Position numbers and translations under genes: made by a program
Source of the DNA: Enorma massiliensis phI
GTDB taxonomy: Bacteria; Actinomycetota; Coriobacteriia; Coriobacteriales; Coriobacteriaceae
Direction: 5' to 3'
Length of the DNA: 64,000 nucleotides
NCBI RefSeq assembly: GCF_000311845.1
Contig: NZ_HE978574.1
Span: 1,401,346 to 1,465,345, forward strand
The notes under the pieces: generated by a model
The model's input: the letters and a program-made list of their open reading frames with translations, nothing else
Databases searched by the model: none
What the model was told of the DNA's origin: nothing
Shown: in pieces, positions 45,027 to 54,587 of the stretch
Layout: each line of letters opens with the position of its first letter
How positions within the stretch are numbered: position 1 is the first letter of the stretch

Positions 45027-46221
45027 GGCAGGAAATGATTTCGTCGGAGAGTTCGAGGGCAGAATCGGTCACCGCGTCCATGTCGTAATAGCGGTACTCG
45101 GCAAGGCGACCGACCGGATGGAAGTTCGTGAGGTTCTGGACACGCTCAAGGTAGCGCTCGTACAGCGCGCGGTTCTTAGGATCGATGATCGCGTAGTAGG
45201 GTGTCTGACCGCTGCCCGGCTCGTAAGCGTGGCTGAACTCCTTCATGATGGTGGTCTTTCCAGGAACCACCTGACCGGTCATGTTCTTGAACTCGGTGAT
45301 GCGCGTGAAGTCCTCGCTCGTGGTGTAGTTCACCGTGCCAACGGGCTGGAACTGGTCCTGCTCGAGCGTCTCGAACTGCATGTCGAGCGTACGGTACGGA
45401 AGCGCGCCAAGGTCGAGGTTGAAGAGCTCGTCGAGGGGACCGGTGTAGACGATCTCGCCGCCATAGACCTTGCCGCAAACGCTCACGTTGTTCTCATCGA
45501 GCGTGAAGATATCGCGAGCGTCGACGCCAACGAACACGTCGATGAGGTCGTGGTCGAGCATATGCTCGAACAGAACGGTGTAGCCATCCTCGGGCATGCC
45601 CTGATAGGGAGCCTGCGGGAAGTAGCGGTCGTCATCGCCGATGAACACGGGCACGCGGCCGGTCACCGACGGATCGATCTGGTCGGGCGTTTGGCCCCAC
45701 TGCTTCATCGTGTAATAGAGGAAGACGTTCTCGTAGACATAGTCCGCGACCTCCTGGAGGTCCGGATCGTTCTTTTGGCGGAGCTCCATGATGGGGACCT
45801 TCTTGTCCTCACCGAAGGTGTCAACGAGCTTACGATACAGCTCTTCGCCACGATCTTCGCCGAACGCGAGCTTAAGGCTCGTGTGGTTGAAGGGAACGGG
45901 CATAAGGGTGCCGTGGATGTTGGCAAGCACCTTGTGCTGGTAATCCGTCCACTTGGTAAAGCGCGAGAGGAACTCGTGCACGCGCTCGCTGTAGGTGTGG
46001 TAGATGTGCGGACCGTACTTGTGGACGAGGATGCCCTCGTCGTTCACGTAGTCGTAGGCGTTGCCCGCGATGTGCTCGCGGCGCTCGAGCACCGCGACGC
46101 GAAATCCAGCGCCCTCCGCCACACGGCGCGCGCATACCGAGCCGGCGTACCCGGCACCCACCACGATCATGTCGTACGCATCGGGGTTGAAGGTTGCCGG
46201 AAGACCGTTAGAGATCTGCAT
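45019..46221 (-). CDS. glf: UDP-galactopyranose mutase
   Basis: The 400-aa flavoenzyme converts UDP-galactopyranose to UDP-galactofuranose for cell-surface glycans. The FAD motif VVGAGYAGSVCARR, GNAYDYVNDEG, HKYGPHIYHT and the active-site region VPVFIGDDDRYFPQAPYQGMPEDGY are typical. AAGGAG precedes ATG 46221. First gene of a two-gene operon with the glycosyltransferase. Confidence 0.96.
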   Translation of the reverse strand: MQISNGLPATFNPDAYDMIVVGAGYAGSVCARRVAEGAGFRVAVLERREHIAGNAYDYVNDEGILVHKYGPHIYHTYSERVHEFLSRFTKWTDYQHKVLANIHGTLMPVPFNHTSLKLAFGEDRGEELYRKLVDTFGEDKKVPIMELRQKNDPDLQEVADYVYENVFLYYTMKQWGQTPDQIDPSVTGRVPVFIGDDDRYFPQAPYQGMPEDGYTVLFEHMLDHDLIDVFVGVDARDIFTLDENNVSVCGKVYGGEIVYTGPLDELFNLDLGALPYRTLDMQFETLEQDQFQPVGTVNYTTSEDFTRITEFKNMTGQVVPGKTTIMKEFSHAYEPGSGQTPYYAIIDPKNRALYERYLERVQNLTNFHPVGRLAEYRYYDMDAVTDSALELSDEIISCHA

Positions 46222-46421
46222 ACATGCTCCTTGCAGGGTTTTTCTGACTGCGATCGATTGCCGATCCGTCAATTATCTAAGCGATTATAGCGCTCAGCGC
46301 CCTATAATGGTCATGCCACACAAGGAAAGCTCAACATGCCGCGGCAATGGAGGCAATCGCTCGGTTCGACGACCGAGACGGTGCCCGTCGTGGGTGCCGA
46401 GCCCGAAACTCGAGGAGAACT

Positions 46422-47408
46422 ATGAGTGACTTCCTAGACCGCATGAAGCAGACGGCGAAGCAGGATCTGAAGACCATCGTGCTGCCCGAGGGCGAGGACC
46501 CGCGCACCATCGAGGCCGCCAAAAAGATCATTGCGGAGGGCCTGGCCAATATCGTGATCTTGGGCGACCCCGCTGAAATCGACGTGCCCGGCGCGCAGGT
46601 CATCAACCCCAAGAGCCCCACGGCCCCCAAGCACGAGGCCTATGCGCAGAAGTTTGCCGAGCTTCGCGCGAAGAAGGGGGTCACCATCGAGCAGGCCCGC
46701 GCGCAGATCATGGATAACACCTACTACGGCACCATGATGGTGAAGATGGGCGACGCCGACGGCCTCGTCTCGGGCGCGTGCCATTCCACCGCCGATACAC
46801 TGCGCCCCGCCCTTCAGATCCTGAAGACCGCCCCCGGCACCAAGCTCGTGAGCGCCTTCATGGTCATGTGCACCCAGACGCCGGACTTCGGCGCCAACGG
46901 CACCGTGATCTTCGCCGACTGCGGCCTGAACATCGCCCCCACCTCCGATGAGCTCTCCGAGATCGCCATCGCCTCCGCCCACTCCTGGAAGACCTTCATG
47001 GGCGAGGTCGAGCCCAAGGTAGCGCTCCTCTCCTACTCCACGATGGGGTCGGCCGGCGGCGATACCGCCAAGAAGGTGCAGGAAGCCGTTGCCTTCTGCA
47101 AGGAGAAGGCACCCGAGATCGCTATCGACGGAGACCTGCAGCTCGATGCCGCCATCGTTCCCAAGGTGGCCGAGCTCAAGGCCCCCGATTCGACGGTTGC
47201 CGGGTCGGCGAACGTGCTGGTGTTCCCGGACCTCGCTGCCGGCAACATCGGCTACAAGCTGGTGCAGCGCTTCGGCCAGGCCGAGGCCTACGGCCCCATC
47301 CTGCAGGGCATCGCCAAACCGGTCAACGACCTGTCCCGCGGATGCTCCGCAGACGACATCGTGGGCGTGGTGGCCATCACCTGCGTGCAGGCGCAGCTGA
47401 GCGCGTAG
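46422..47408 (+). CDS. pta: Phosphate acetyltransferase
   Basis: The 328-aa enzyme converts acetyl-CoA and phosphate to acetyl phosphate. It is the short single-domain Pta type (TIVLPEGEDPRTIEAA, GACHSTADTLRPALQ, DGDLQLDAA). GAGGAG precedes the ATG, and a TATAAT lies at 46303-46308. Acetate kinase, the next step, is 4 kb away on the other strand, whereas many genomes have pta-ackA as one operon. The ECF importer genes lie between the two. Confidence 0.96.
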   Translation: MSDFLDRMKQTAKQDLKTIVLPEGEDPRTIEAAKKIIAEGLANIVILGDPAEIDVPGAQVINPKSPTAPKHEAYAQKFAELRAKKGVTIEQARAQIMDNTYYGTMMVKMGDADGLVSGACHSTADTLRPALQILKTAPGTKLVSAFMVMCTQTPDFGANGTVIFADCGLNIAPTSDELSEIAIASAHSWKTFMGEVEPKVALLSYSTMGSAGGDTAKKVQEAVAFCKEKAPEIAIDGDLQLDAAIVPKVAELKAPDSTVAGSANVLVFPDLAAGNIGYKLVQRFGQAEAYGPILQGIAKPVNDLSRGCSADDIVGVVAITCVQAQLSA

Positions 47409-47418
47409 GCTCCCGGTT

Positions 47419-47507
47419 GCTCCCTGCCCCGTTGTCCGTTCGCTGGTCCTCGGAATTCGGCGTGCCGAATTCCTGCGGAATCGCTCACGGACAACGGGGC
47501 AGGGAGC
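47419..47507. repeat. Nested inverted repeat (21-bp perfect arms)
   Basis: 47419-47439 and 47487-47507 are exact reverse complements (core TCCCTGCCCCGTTGTCCGT). Inside is a second perfect palindrome, GGAATTCGGC-GT-GCCGAATTCC (47452-47473). It starts ten bases after the pta stop and separates pta from the convergent ECF operon. The cruciform may act as a bidirectional terminator. Confidence 0.85.
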
Positions 47508-47561
47508 GCGCTTAGCGCTCAGGGGCTGCGGGGATGGTGGACTGAGGGGGTTGGGACCCTG

Positions 47562-47586
47562 CTTTTCAAGGCGCAGCCTTGAAAAG
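47562..47586. terminator. Hairpin downstream of the ECF S gene
   Basis: CTTTTCAAGGC-GCA-GCCTTGAAAAG is a perfect 11-bp stem 44 bases beyond the end of the ECF operon. On the minus strand the 3' arm itself ends in CTTTTC but no long U-run follows. Confidence 0.55.
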
Positions 47587-47630
47587 GGCGGGATCGTGCA
47601 TGGGTGACGATCAAGATTGTGGCAGCAGGG

Positions 47631-48419
47631 CTATTGATTGCTGAAGCCGTATTTGGTCTTGATGCGCTCGATCTTCTGTTGCATGGGAGCGCCGAGCACG
47701 AAGAGAAAGAAGACGCTCGCTGCTGCATGGACGAGGTCGAAGGGCAATGCGCTCGCATAGCACGCGATGATCGCCGCCGGAGTGAGCGGCATGCCCATGA
47801 TGAGAAGCGATCCCAGGTTGATCACGCCCCCATACAGCACAAGCGTCGAAATGCCTCCATATACGCAAAGCGCGCCGCGCGTAGGCTTGAGGGGCCCCTT
47901 GTGAAAGAGCAGGCCCGCAACGAAGCCCACGATGCCGAAGCAAAACATCTGCCATGGCGTATACGGGCCCTGCCCGAAGAAGAAGTTGGACACGAATCCG
48001 GCAACGGCGCCCACGAGAAAACCTGACTCCCCGCCAAAGCAGGCACCGGCTATCACCACGATGGCGCAGACCGGCTTGAACTGCGGCAGGAAGAAGAATG
48101 CGACGCGCCCCGCCACGGCAAGCGCCGAAAGGGTAGCCAGCACCACGAGCTCGCGCGCTTGGGAGCGCCTGCGCTCGAATACAGCGAAGAAGGGGATCAT
48201 CGTACCTACGATGATGAGCAATGCGACGAGGTAATAGAGGCGCCATTCAACATCGACGCCGGCCACGCTGAACGAGATGCCCGCCGTCTGCAGGCGAACG
48301 CCGCTCGCCAGCAAAAAGGCAAAAAGCGCAACGATGACGCCGAGCGCGACCAAGGTACGCCAGTTCCGCGGCGTCTTGCGCTCTTCTCGCCCCGATGGTG
48401 CCCCTATCGTATCTGACAA
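47631..48419 (-). CDS. ECF transporter substrate-binding (S) component, importer 1
   Basis: The 262-aa protein has about seven membrane segments; the first two precede an ECF S-type core (ELVVLATLSALAVAGRVAFFF, then VVIAGACFGGESGFLVGAVAG and FGQGPYTPWQMF). This core resembles the cobalamin/queuosine-type S families, but the substrate cannot be named. It overlaps the fused ATPase gene by 16 bases and ends the operon ecfT-ecfAA'-S. No riboswitch was recognised upstream of the operon to help. Confidence 0.82.
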   Translation of the reverse strand: MSDTIGAPSGREERKTPRNWRTLVALGVIVALFAFLLASGVRLQTAGISFSVAGVDVEWRLYYLVALLIIVGTMIPFFAVFERRRSQARELVVLATLSALAVAGRVAFFFLPQFKPVCAIVVIAGACFGGESGFLVGAVAGFVSNFFFGQGPYTPWQMFCFGIVGFVAGLLFHKGPLKPTRGALCVYGGISTLVLYGGVINLGSLLIMGMPLTPAAIIACYASALPFDLVHAAASVFFLFVLGAPMQQKIERIKTKYGFSNQ

Positions 48420-50074
48420 GCTCGAATCACATCCTCATCGATGATGGCGGCGGGCACGATACCGCGCGCCATGCGGTTCGCCGCGGTCGTGTAGAAGCTG
48501 TTGCCCGCGAAGAAGGATCGGGTCGGCGCCGTATGGACGATCTCGCCCGCGAACATCAGCGAGCATGCATCGGCATTCCGCGCACAGAACTCGATATCGT
48601 GGGAAACCATGATGATGGTTACCCCATCGTCTTGCAAGCGATGGATGATCTGGGCAAGCTTGCGCTTGAACGGAGCGTCAAGCCCCTTCGTGGGTTCGTC
48701 AAGCAAGAGCACGCGCGGGGCCTGGAGCAAGATCTTGGCGAGCGCGACGCGCTGCTGTTCCCCGCCCGAGAGATCGAAGGGGTGTTTGTCAAGCAGGTGT
48801 TCAATCTCCACGAGCTCGCATACGCGGCGTACCTCTGCCGCATGAGCCGTGGTATCCAGCGCCGGCGAGAGCATCTCCCCCACGTCGAGCCCGACGGTCC
48901 GCTCAACGAAAAGCGCTTGGGGGTTCTGCGGCATCACGCCAAGCAGCCCCTTGTAGCGCTCCCGCGCAGGAATCTTGTGCACGGGGCGGCCGTTCACGAG
49001 CACCTTCCCCCGGTACGGGCGATCGAGACCGGCAACGACCCCTAGCATCGTCGATTTACCGGCGCCGTTTGCCCCCACGATGCAATGCCAGGAGCCGCGA
49101 TCCACCGCGAGCGCGCAGCCACGCAAAACGTCGTCTCTGCCCTTCTCGTACCGGAACCACACCTCCCTGAGCTCGACCATGGGGCGCTCCGAAGAACGAC
49201 GCGGCGCTTCAGGGACCTCGACGATCCCATGAAGCTGACGCTGAACCAGCCACGACCGACCGTCGCGCACGGTAAGCGGCACGTGCTCGGAAGCGCGAAG
49301 GGAAGCGCCCTCCACCGCGGCGCACACCCGCGCGGCAGTCGGCATCGCCTGGAACATATCGCTACCCGCCGCGGCGAGCGCACGGCAAACGGCGCGCGGT
49401 TCGTCGTAGGCGAGCACGCGCCCGCCCTCAAGCGCAAGCACCCGGTCGGCCCATGGCAGGGCCTCCTCTAGCCGCTGCTCGGAGAGCACGACCGTCGTTC
49501 CAAGTTCCCTGTTGATTCGGCGAAGCGTGTCGAAGAACTCAGTTGCCGCCATGGGGTCGAGCTGCGCGGTCGGCTCGTCGAGCACGATCAGGCGAGGCTG
49601 GAGCACCATCACGGCGGCGAGGTTCACGAGCTGCTTCTGCCCGCCCGATAAGCTCGATGCCTCCTCATCGAACCAGTCCTGGATTCCGAAGAAACTCGCC
49701 ATCTCCGCGACGCGCAGGCGAATCTGAGGCCCTGGAACGCCAAGGTTTTCAAGCCCGAACGCAAGCTCATGGGCAACGGTATCGCAGACGAACTGGCTAT
49801 CGGGGTCCTGGAGCACGAAGCCGATCTCGGCTGCCTGGCGGCGATCGTCCACCTCTTCTATGGGAGTGCCGAAGAACGCAACGCCACCCGCGCGCTCACC
49901 GTGAGGGGCGAGCGAGGCCTTCATATGACGAAGCAGGGTCGATTTGCCGGACCCAGAGCGGCCGCACACCACAACGAAGTCTCCCGAGGCAACCGAGAAC
50001 CGCACATCGAGCAGTGCAGGCTCCTCGCAACCCGGATACGTGAACGTTAGGCCCGTGACATCGAGCGCGCCCAT
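48404..50074 (-). CDS. ECF transporter ATPase, fused EcfA-EcfA', importer 1
   Basis: The 556-aa protein is two ABC ATPases in one chain. The N half has Walker A GRSGSGKST (38-46), LSGGQ (142-146) and Walker B IVLDEPTAQLD. The C half has GANGAGKST (334-342), LSGGEQQRV and LLLDEPTKGLD. In the N half the switch His is replaced by Gln (LSEQRLEE, about residue 200), while the C half keeps it (VSHDIEF), so the two sites may not be equal. GGGAGGGG precedes ATG 50074. It overlaps ecfT by 28 bases and the S gene by 16. Confidence 0.93.
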   Translation of the reverse strand: MGALDVTGLTFTYPGCEEPALLDVRFSVASGDFVVVCGRSGSGKSTLLRHMKASLAPHGERAGGVAFFGTPIEEVDDRRQAAEIGFVLQDPDSQFVCDTVAHELAFGLENLGVPGPQIRLRVAEMASFFGIQDWFDEEASSLSGGQKQLVNLAAVMVLQPRLIVLDEPTAQLDPMAATEFFDTLRRINRELGTTVVLSEQRLEEALPWADRVLALEGGRVLAYDEPRAVCRALAAAGSDMFQAMPTAARVCAAVEGASLRASEHVPLTVRDGRSWLVQRQLHGIVEVPEAPRRSSERPMVELREVWFRYEKGRDDVLRGCALAVDRGSWHCIVGANGAGKSTMLGVVAGLDRPYRGKVLVNGRPVHKIPARERYKGLLGVMPQNPQALFVERTVGLDVGEMLSPALDTTAHAAEVRRVCELVEIEHLLDKHPFDLSGGEQQRVALAKILLQAPRVLLLDEPTKGLDAPFKRKLAQIIHRLQDDGVTIIMVSHDIEFCARNADACSLMFAGEIVHTAPTRSFFAGNSFYTTAANRMARGIVPAAIIDEDVIRACQIR

Positions 50075-50934
50075 GCGAGCCCCTCCCAACAATCGAGAGC
50101 AAACGGAAGCAGGCAGAGCAGGCCCCAGACAGCGTACACGAAACCCTCCGGCGCGCCAGCAGCGGGAAGAGCAATCGCCGGAAGATATGAGACGGCCGTG
50201 GCTCCCGCCAGGGACCCCGCAAGCACGAGGGCCTCTGCAATCGCGATAATCGAGGCAACCACGCCGTCGCGAACGGTGAAACGGTACGCCGCGCAGCGCG
50301 TACGCCCCGGCAAACCGTACCCGCGCGAACGCATGGAATCGGCAGCGTCGACGGAGCTCTCCAGCGCCCAGCTCGTCAAGATGGAGATGACCTTGAGGCC
50401 GCGGCGCGCCCGCTCCACGACGGTCCCCTCCCCCACGTCGCAGCCAACGCCTCGCTGAGCGCGGATGATGGCATGGGCGCGGGCGCCCAGGTGCGGAACG
50501 AGCCGGACCACCATCGTGACGAGCAGGGCGAGCGAGGGCGCGATTCCACCAAAGAGATAGAGCACCGCATCGGAAGCCATTACCCTGTTGCAGCAGTAGA
50601 ACCACGTGATGACCGAGACGAACATACCGCCCGCGGCGAGACCGTAGGCAATCGACTCCAATGTGAGCGGCGCGCCGAGCACCGTGGCAAGCACGGTGTC
50701 CCCGGCATGGTTGACCACGGGATTAAGCACCGCGAACAGCACCAGCATGGGAACTGCCGCCGTGAGCACGAACCGGAGGGCACGCCGGCGGCCAAGATAG
50801 AGCGCATATGCGGTTGCAGAGAGCAGCGAGATGGCCAGGCACACCGGATGCATGATGAACATGCTCGCCACGATGACGCCGGCAAAATAGAGCATGAGCA
50901 CGCCCGGGTGAAGCGTCGAAAACGCGTCTCTCAT
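50047..50934 (-). CDS. ECF transporter transmembrane (T) component, importer 1
   Basis: The 295-aa protein has about six membrane segments and the two coupling helices of EcfT, including the Ala-Arg-Gly-type motif SMRSRGYGLPGR that docks on the ATPase. It energises the S component together with the fused ATPase. ATG 50934 follows GGGAGGTCAGGA. It is the first gene of importer 1; ackA lies upstream on the same strand with a hairpin between. Confidence 0.9.
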   Translation of the reverse strand: MRDAFSTLHPGVLMLYFAGVIVASMFIMHPVCLAISLLSATAYALYLGRRRALRFVLTAAVPMLVLFAVLNPVVNHAGDTVLATVLGAPLTLESIAYGLAAGGMFVSVITWFYCCNRVMASDAVLYLFGGIAPSLALLVTMVVRLVPHLGARAHAIIRAQRGVGCDVGEGTVVERARRGLKVISILTSWALESSVDAADSMRSRGYGLPGRTRCAAYRFTVRDGVVASIIAIAEALVLAGSLAGATAVSYLPAIALPAAGAPEGFVYAVWGLLCLLPFALDCWEGLAWARSMSRA

Positions 50935-50964
50935 TCCTGACCTCCCATCTCCGCATGATAGACA

Positions 50965-50997
50965 AGGGGTCTGCAAGCATAACGCAAGCAGACCCCT
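50965..50997 (-). terminator. Hairpin between ackA and the ECF operon
   Basis: Perfect 10-bp stem AGGGGTCTGC / GCAGACCCCT with a 13-nt loop. On the minus strand it lies about 80 bases after the ackA stop and 30 bases before ecfT. There is no U-run, so it may be a terminator or a leader structure of importer 1. Confidence 0.55.
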
Positions 50998-51076
50998 GCA
51001 AACAATTCCATGAGCTCGCGCACACCGAACGTTAACCGCTGGACGTCCTACGCGACCACCCGGTGAGATGTGCCGG

Positions 51077-52246
51077 CTAGCCCAGCAGCGCCTCGACGTC
51101 GAGGGCGATCATAAGCTCCTCGTTGGTGGGCACCACGAGCACCTTGACGGCAGAGTCGGGTGCAGAGATAACGCGCGCGTCGTCGGACTGGATCTCGTTG
51201 AGCTCGGGGTCGATCTTGACGCCCAGCCAGCCGAGCAGGTCGCAGACCTTGTAGCGAATCTCAGACGAGCCCTCGCCGGTGCCCGCGGTGAAGGCGATCG
51301 TATCCATGCCCTGCATCGATGCGGCCATCTCGGCGATGAGCTGAGCGCAGCGATAGTTGTACATGGAGATGGCCATGATGCACTTCTCGTCGCCTTCGTG
51401 CTCGGCGGCGCGAATATCGCGCGAATCGGAGGAAAGGCCCGAGACGGCGAGCAGGCCGGACTGCTTGTTCATCATGGTGTCGATCTCATCGATGGACATG
51501 CCGGCCTCGCGGTAAAGGTAGAAGACCGTCGCAGGGTCGAGGGTGCCGCAACGCGTTCCCATGATGAGGCCGTCGAGCGGGGTGAGGCCCATGGTGGTGT
51601 CCATGCAACGGCCGTCCTCGATGGCGCAAAGCGACGCGCCCGATCCCAAATGGCAGCTCACGAGCTTGTGGGTGGAACCGCCCGTGAACTCGTTGACCGT
51701 ACGCCAGATATAACGATGGCTCGTGCCGTGCGCGCCGTACTTGCGGATGTGGTACTTCTCAACCACATCGCGCGGGAGGGCGTAGCGCCATGCGTGCTCG
51801 GGCATGTTGTAGTGGAATGCGGTGTCCGGCACGATCACGTTGCCGAGCTCGGGATACATGTCGCGGCAGATCTCGATGACGTCGGCCTCCGCATAGTTGT
51901 GGAGCGGCGCGAGGGGCGCGACCTCGCGAACCTGGGCGAGCGTCTCGTCGGTCACGACAGCTGACTCGGGGAAGTACCAGCCACCCTGAACCACGCGGTG
52001 GCCGATGCCCTCGATCTTGACGTCAACGCTTTTGAGCAGCTTGAAGATCTCCTGCAAAGCGGCGCGGTGATCCGGCAGCTCGACCGGGGTCTTGGCCTTG
52101 GGACCACCATGCTCGCTATGGCCGATGAACGACCCATCGATTCCGATGCGCTCGGCGTTGCCCTTGGCAAACACCTCACGAGTCTTGGTGTTGAGCAGCT
52201 GGTATTTAAGCGATGAGCTACCTGCGTTGATAACGAGAACGTTCAT
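51077..52246 (-). CDS. ackA: Acetate kinase
   Basis: The 389-aa enzyme makes ATP and acetate from acetyl phosphate. It has the ASKHA start NAGSSSLKYQLL, the DTAFHYNMPEHAWRYALP loop, HLGSGASLCAI and FTAGTGEGSSEIR. GAGGGAG precedes ATG 52246. Together with pta it gives substrate-level ATP, fitting a fermentative anaerobe. HIT, xseB and xseA lie just upstream on the same strand. Confidence 0.97.
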   Translation of the reverse strand: MNVLVINAGSSSLKYQLLNTKTREVFAKGNAERIGIDGSFIGHSEHGGPKAKTPVELPDHRAALQEIFKLLKSVDVKIEGIGHRVVQGGWYFPESAVVTDETLAQVREVAPLAPLHNYAEADVIEICRDMYPELGNVIVPDTAFHYNMPEHAWRYALPRDVVEKYHIRKYGAHGTSHRYIWRTVNEFTGGSTHKLVSCHLGSGASLCAIEDGRCMDTTMGLTPLDGLIMGTRCGTLDPATVFYLYREAGMSIDEIDTMMNKQSGLLAVSGLSSDSRDIRAAEHEGDEKCIMAISMYNYRCAQLIAEMAASMQGMDTIAFTAGTGEGSSEIRYKVCDLLGWLGVKIDPELNEIQSDDARVISAPDSAVKVLVVPTNEELMIALDVEALLG

Positions 52247-52330
52247 GTGACTCCCTCTAGTCGGGCGGTTGGACCGCATATGGACGCTGCATAGGATTAA
52301 TCATACCCCGAATCACCATCGGGGCGGCGG

Positions 52331-52672
52331 CTAGAGAAGCCCTTCGCCAAGCGGCTTTCCGCCGAGAACATGCATGTGGAAGTGCATGACCGTCTGCCCG
52401 GCATCCGCACCCTTGTTGGTAATGACACGGAAGCCGTCGGTAAGCCCCTTCGCGCGCGCCACCTCATCGATGGCATGGGTCATGGCAGCGAGCGTTTCCG
52501 CGGGCACGCCGTCCGTGATATCCCGGTAGTGATCCTTGGGAATTACCAACGTGTGCACGGGAGCCTGCGGAGAAAGGTCATCGAACGCGATGACCAGATC
52601 GTCCTCGTACACGATGGTCGAGGGAATCTCGTGGGACGCGATTTTGCAGAAGATGCAGTCGGTGTCGGTCAA
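52331..52672 (-). CDS. HIT-family nucleotide-binding protein
   Basis: The 113-aa protein has DCIFCKIASHEIPSTIVYED at its start and the histidine triad in HFHMHVLGG at its end. Such proteins hydrolyse adenosine phosphoramidates or dinucleoside polyphosphates. I place the start at TTG 52672, which has AAAGGAG six bases before it; an in-frame ATG at 52720 would add 16 unconserved residues and has no ribosome site. Confidence 0.92.
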   Translation of the reverse strand: MTDTDCIFCKIASHEIPSTIVYEDDLVIAFDDLSPQAPVHTLVIPKDHYRDITDGVPAETLAAMTHAIDEVARAKGLTDGFRVITNKGADAGQTVMHFHMHVLGGKPLGEGLL

Positions 52673-52752
52673 AGCGAGCTCCTTTCGAAGTGGGTCCCAG
52701 TGCGGCCCCGTTGCTCCCATTGTAGCGCGCCGCGCCTGCCTCGCAGGGCAAG

Positions 52753-53019
52753 CTAGAAGCTCAGCTTGTCGTCGGTAGAAGCTGCGTCGGCGGGCACGAG
52801 GGTATCCGTGCCATCAACGTCCTGAAGAAGGATGGAGACCTTCTGCTCGGCCTCGCTCAAGCGGCCGCGAAGGCTCTTCAGCAACTCGACGCCGCGCGTA
52901 TAGCTCTCAAGCGACTCCTCGAGCTCCATATCGCCGGACTCAAGGGAGCGAATGATTCGCTCAAGCTCCTGCGAAGCCTCTTTGTAGGTCAGCTCCTCGA
53001 CCTTTTTCTGCTCTGCCAT
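52753..53019 (-). CDS. xseB: Exodeoxyribonuclease VII small subunit
   Basis: The 88-aa, mostly helical protein has the XseB core (LTYKEASQELERIIRSLESG, then DMELEESLESYTRGVELLK). It binds the large XseA subunit. It starts 12 bases after the xseA stop with AAAGG upstream, so the two are translated together. Confidence 0.95.
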   Translation of the reverse strand: MAEQKKVEELTYKEASQELERIIRSLESGDMELEESLESYTRGVELLKSLRGRLSEAEQKVSILLQDVDGTDTLVPADAASTDDKLSF

Positions 53020-53031
53020 AGCCGTACCTTT

Positions 53032-54519
53032 CTATTCATGCCGGGATGCCCGCGCATCGAGCATCTCCACCTTTGTTACCGATCCGTACACGTCGCCGTC
53101 TGCCATGCGCACGCGAACGGGCGCACCCGGAGCAAACGAGGCGGCGCGGGTGGCTACACCAGATTCCCCGTAGGCGATGGCGTACCCGCGCGCAAGGACC
53201 TTGAGGGGTGAAAGCGCCTCGAGCGAAGCCGCGCTGGACGCAAGCTCTGCCAACCGCGCCCGCACCAGGCCGCGGCCTTGGTTGGCCAGGCGTTCCGATG
53301 CGAGTGCAAGTGCATGGCCGCGCACCTCGAAGCCCGATGTGCTCGCAGATAGGCGGTCGGCGGTCTGCGCGAGCTCGGCGCGCCGGCGCTCCACGATAGC
53401 TTGAGGGCTCTTGAGGCAGGGGCGCGATGCTGCCGCGTCGAGCGCGGCGCCGAGCCCCTTGAGCCGCGAGGCCATGGCGTTCGATATGCGCCCGTCCAGG
53501 CCCTCGATCTGCACGCGAGCGCCCTCGACCCTCGAAGACGCCGCGAGCGCGAGACGATGCCCACGCGACGAAAGAAGGTCCGCCAGGTCGCTCATGGCAG
53601 GGGCCACCGACTCCGCCGCAGCGGTGGGCGTCGAGCAGCGCCGGTCGCTCACCATGTCGCAAATCGAGGTATCCGGCTCGTGCCCGATGCCCGTCACAAC
53701 CGGAACGGGACACGACGCCACCGCACGCGCGAGCGCCTCGTCGTTGAAGGTCATGAGGTCCTCGTAGGATCCGCCGCCGCGAACGAGCAGGATGCAATCG
53801 GGGGCGGGACTCATGGCCGCCGCGCGCCCCAGGCCCGATATGAGCTCGGCAGGCGCCCCCTCCCCTTGGACCTTGGCTCCGACGCACACGAGCTCCACCA
53901 ACGGGTTGCGCCGACGGAGCGTACGCTTCACGTCGTCGATCACCGCCCCCGAGAGCGACGTGACCACGGCCACGCGCGTGCAGAACGCAGGGATGGGGCG
54001 CTTGCGGGCCTCGTCCATAAGGCCTTCGCGGCGAAGTTTCTCGGCAAGCGCAGCCACCTGCTGACGCAGCAGCCCCTCCCCCGCCAGCGAGAACGTCTTT
54101 GCCACGAAGCTCATGCGCCCCGTGGGCTTGTACAGGTTGAAGTTGCCCGTGAACTGGACCTGCATGCCGTCGCGCAGGTCGAAGGTCCGCTTCCCGTACA
54201 CACCGCGCCAGATGATGCAGTCGACCGCCGCGTCGTCGTCCTTAATCTGGAAATAGCAGTGACCGCTTCGCGCGTTAGGACCGCGAAACCCCGTGACCTC
54301 ACCTATGACGGTTAGCGTTGGCAGCGCGTCAAGCGCGCCGGCAGCAAGCTCGACGGCCTGCGATACCGAGAGCGCGTCATCGTCGCGGCTGGCGGCAGCT
54401 GGGGTATCCGGGCCCTCCCACGGAAAGCCTCCCTGAGACCCCCCGCTTCGGCGCGCGGAAGGGCGCTGCCCGGCGGCAGACGACCCTGCACGAGCCCCCG
54501 TTAGATTCCATCCCTCCAC
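53032..54519 (-). CDS. xseA: Exodeoxyribonuclease VII large subunit
   Basis: XseA is the catalytic subunit of ExoVII, which degrades single-stranded DNA. After a disordered Gly/Ser/Arg lead of about 45 residues come an OB-fold domain (LTVIGEVTGFRGP, SGHCYFQIKDDDAAVDCI) and the nuclease core (ILLVRGGGSYEDL, VVTGIGHEPDTSICDMVSD, TPTAAAE). A long coiled-coil region and a short C-terminal segment that packs with XseB follow. GTG 54519 has AAGGGAG six bases upstream; the in-frame ATG at 54546 has none. Confidence 0.94.
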   Translation of the reverse strand: MEGWNLTGARAGSSAAGQRPSARRSGGSQGGFPWEGPDTPAAASRDDDALSVSQAVELAAGALDALPTLTVIGEVTGFRGPNARSGHCYFQIKDDDAAVDCIIWRGVYGKRTFDLRDGMQVQFTGNFNLYKPTGRMSFVAKTFSLAGEGLLRQQVAALAEKLRREGLMDEARKRPIPAFCTRVAVVTSLSGAVIDDVKRTLRRRNPLVELVCVGAKVQGEGAPAELISGLGRAAAMSPAPDCILLVRGGGSYEDLMTFNDEALARAVASCPVPVVTGIGHEPDTSICDMVSDRRCSTPTAAAESVAPAMSDLADLLSSRGHRLALAASSRVEGARVQIEGLDGRISNAMASRLKGLGAALDAAASRPCLKSPQAIVERRRAELAQTADRLSASTSGFEVRGHALALASERLANQGRGLVRARLAELASSAASLEALSPLKVLARGYAIAYGESGVATRAASFAPGAPVRVRMADGDVYGSVTKVEMLDARASRHE

Positions 54520-54587
54520 ACCTGGCTCCCTTCTCTCATGCTCCATGCAGTCTAACGCGCCGCCCGGACACGTTTTTTGGCAGGGCG

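Noticed and set aside
50935-51076. Possible riboswitch upstream of ECF importer 1
   Set aside because: Only one simple 10-bp hairpin is visible; no cobalamin, FMN, thiamine or preQ1 core could be recognised.
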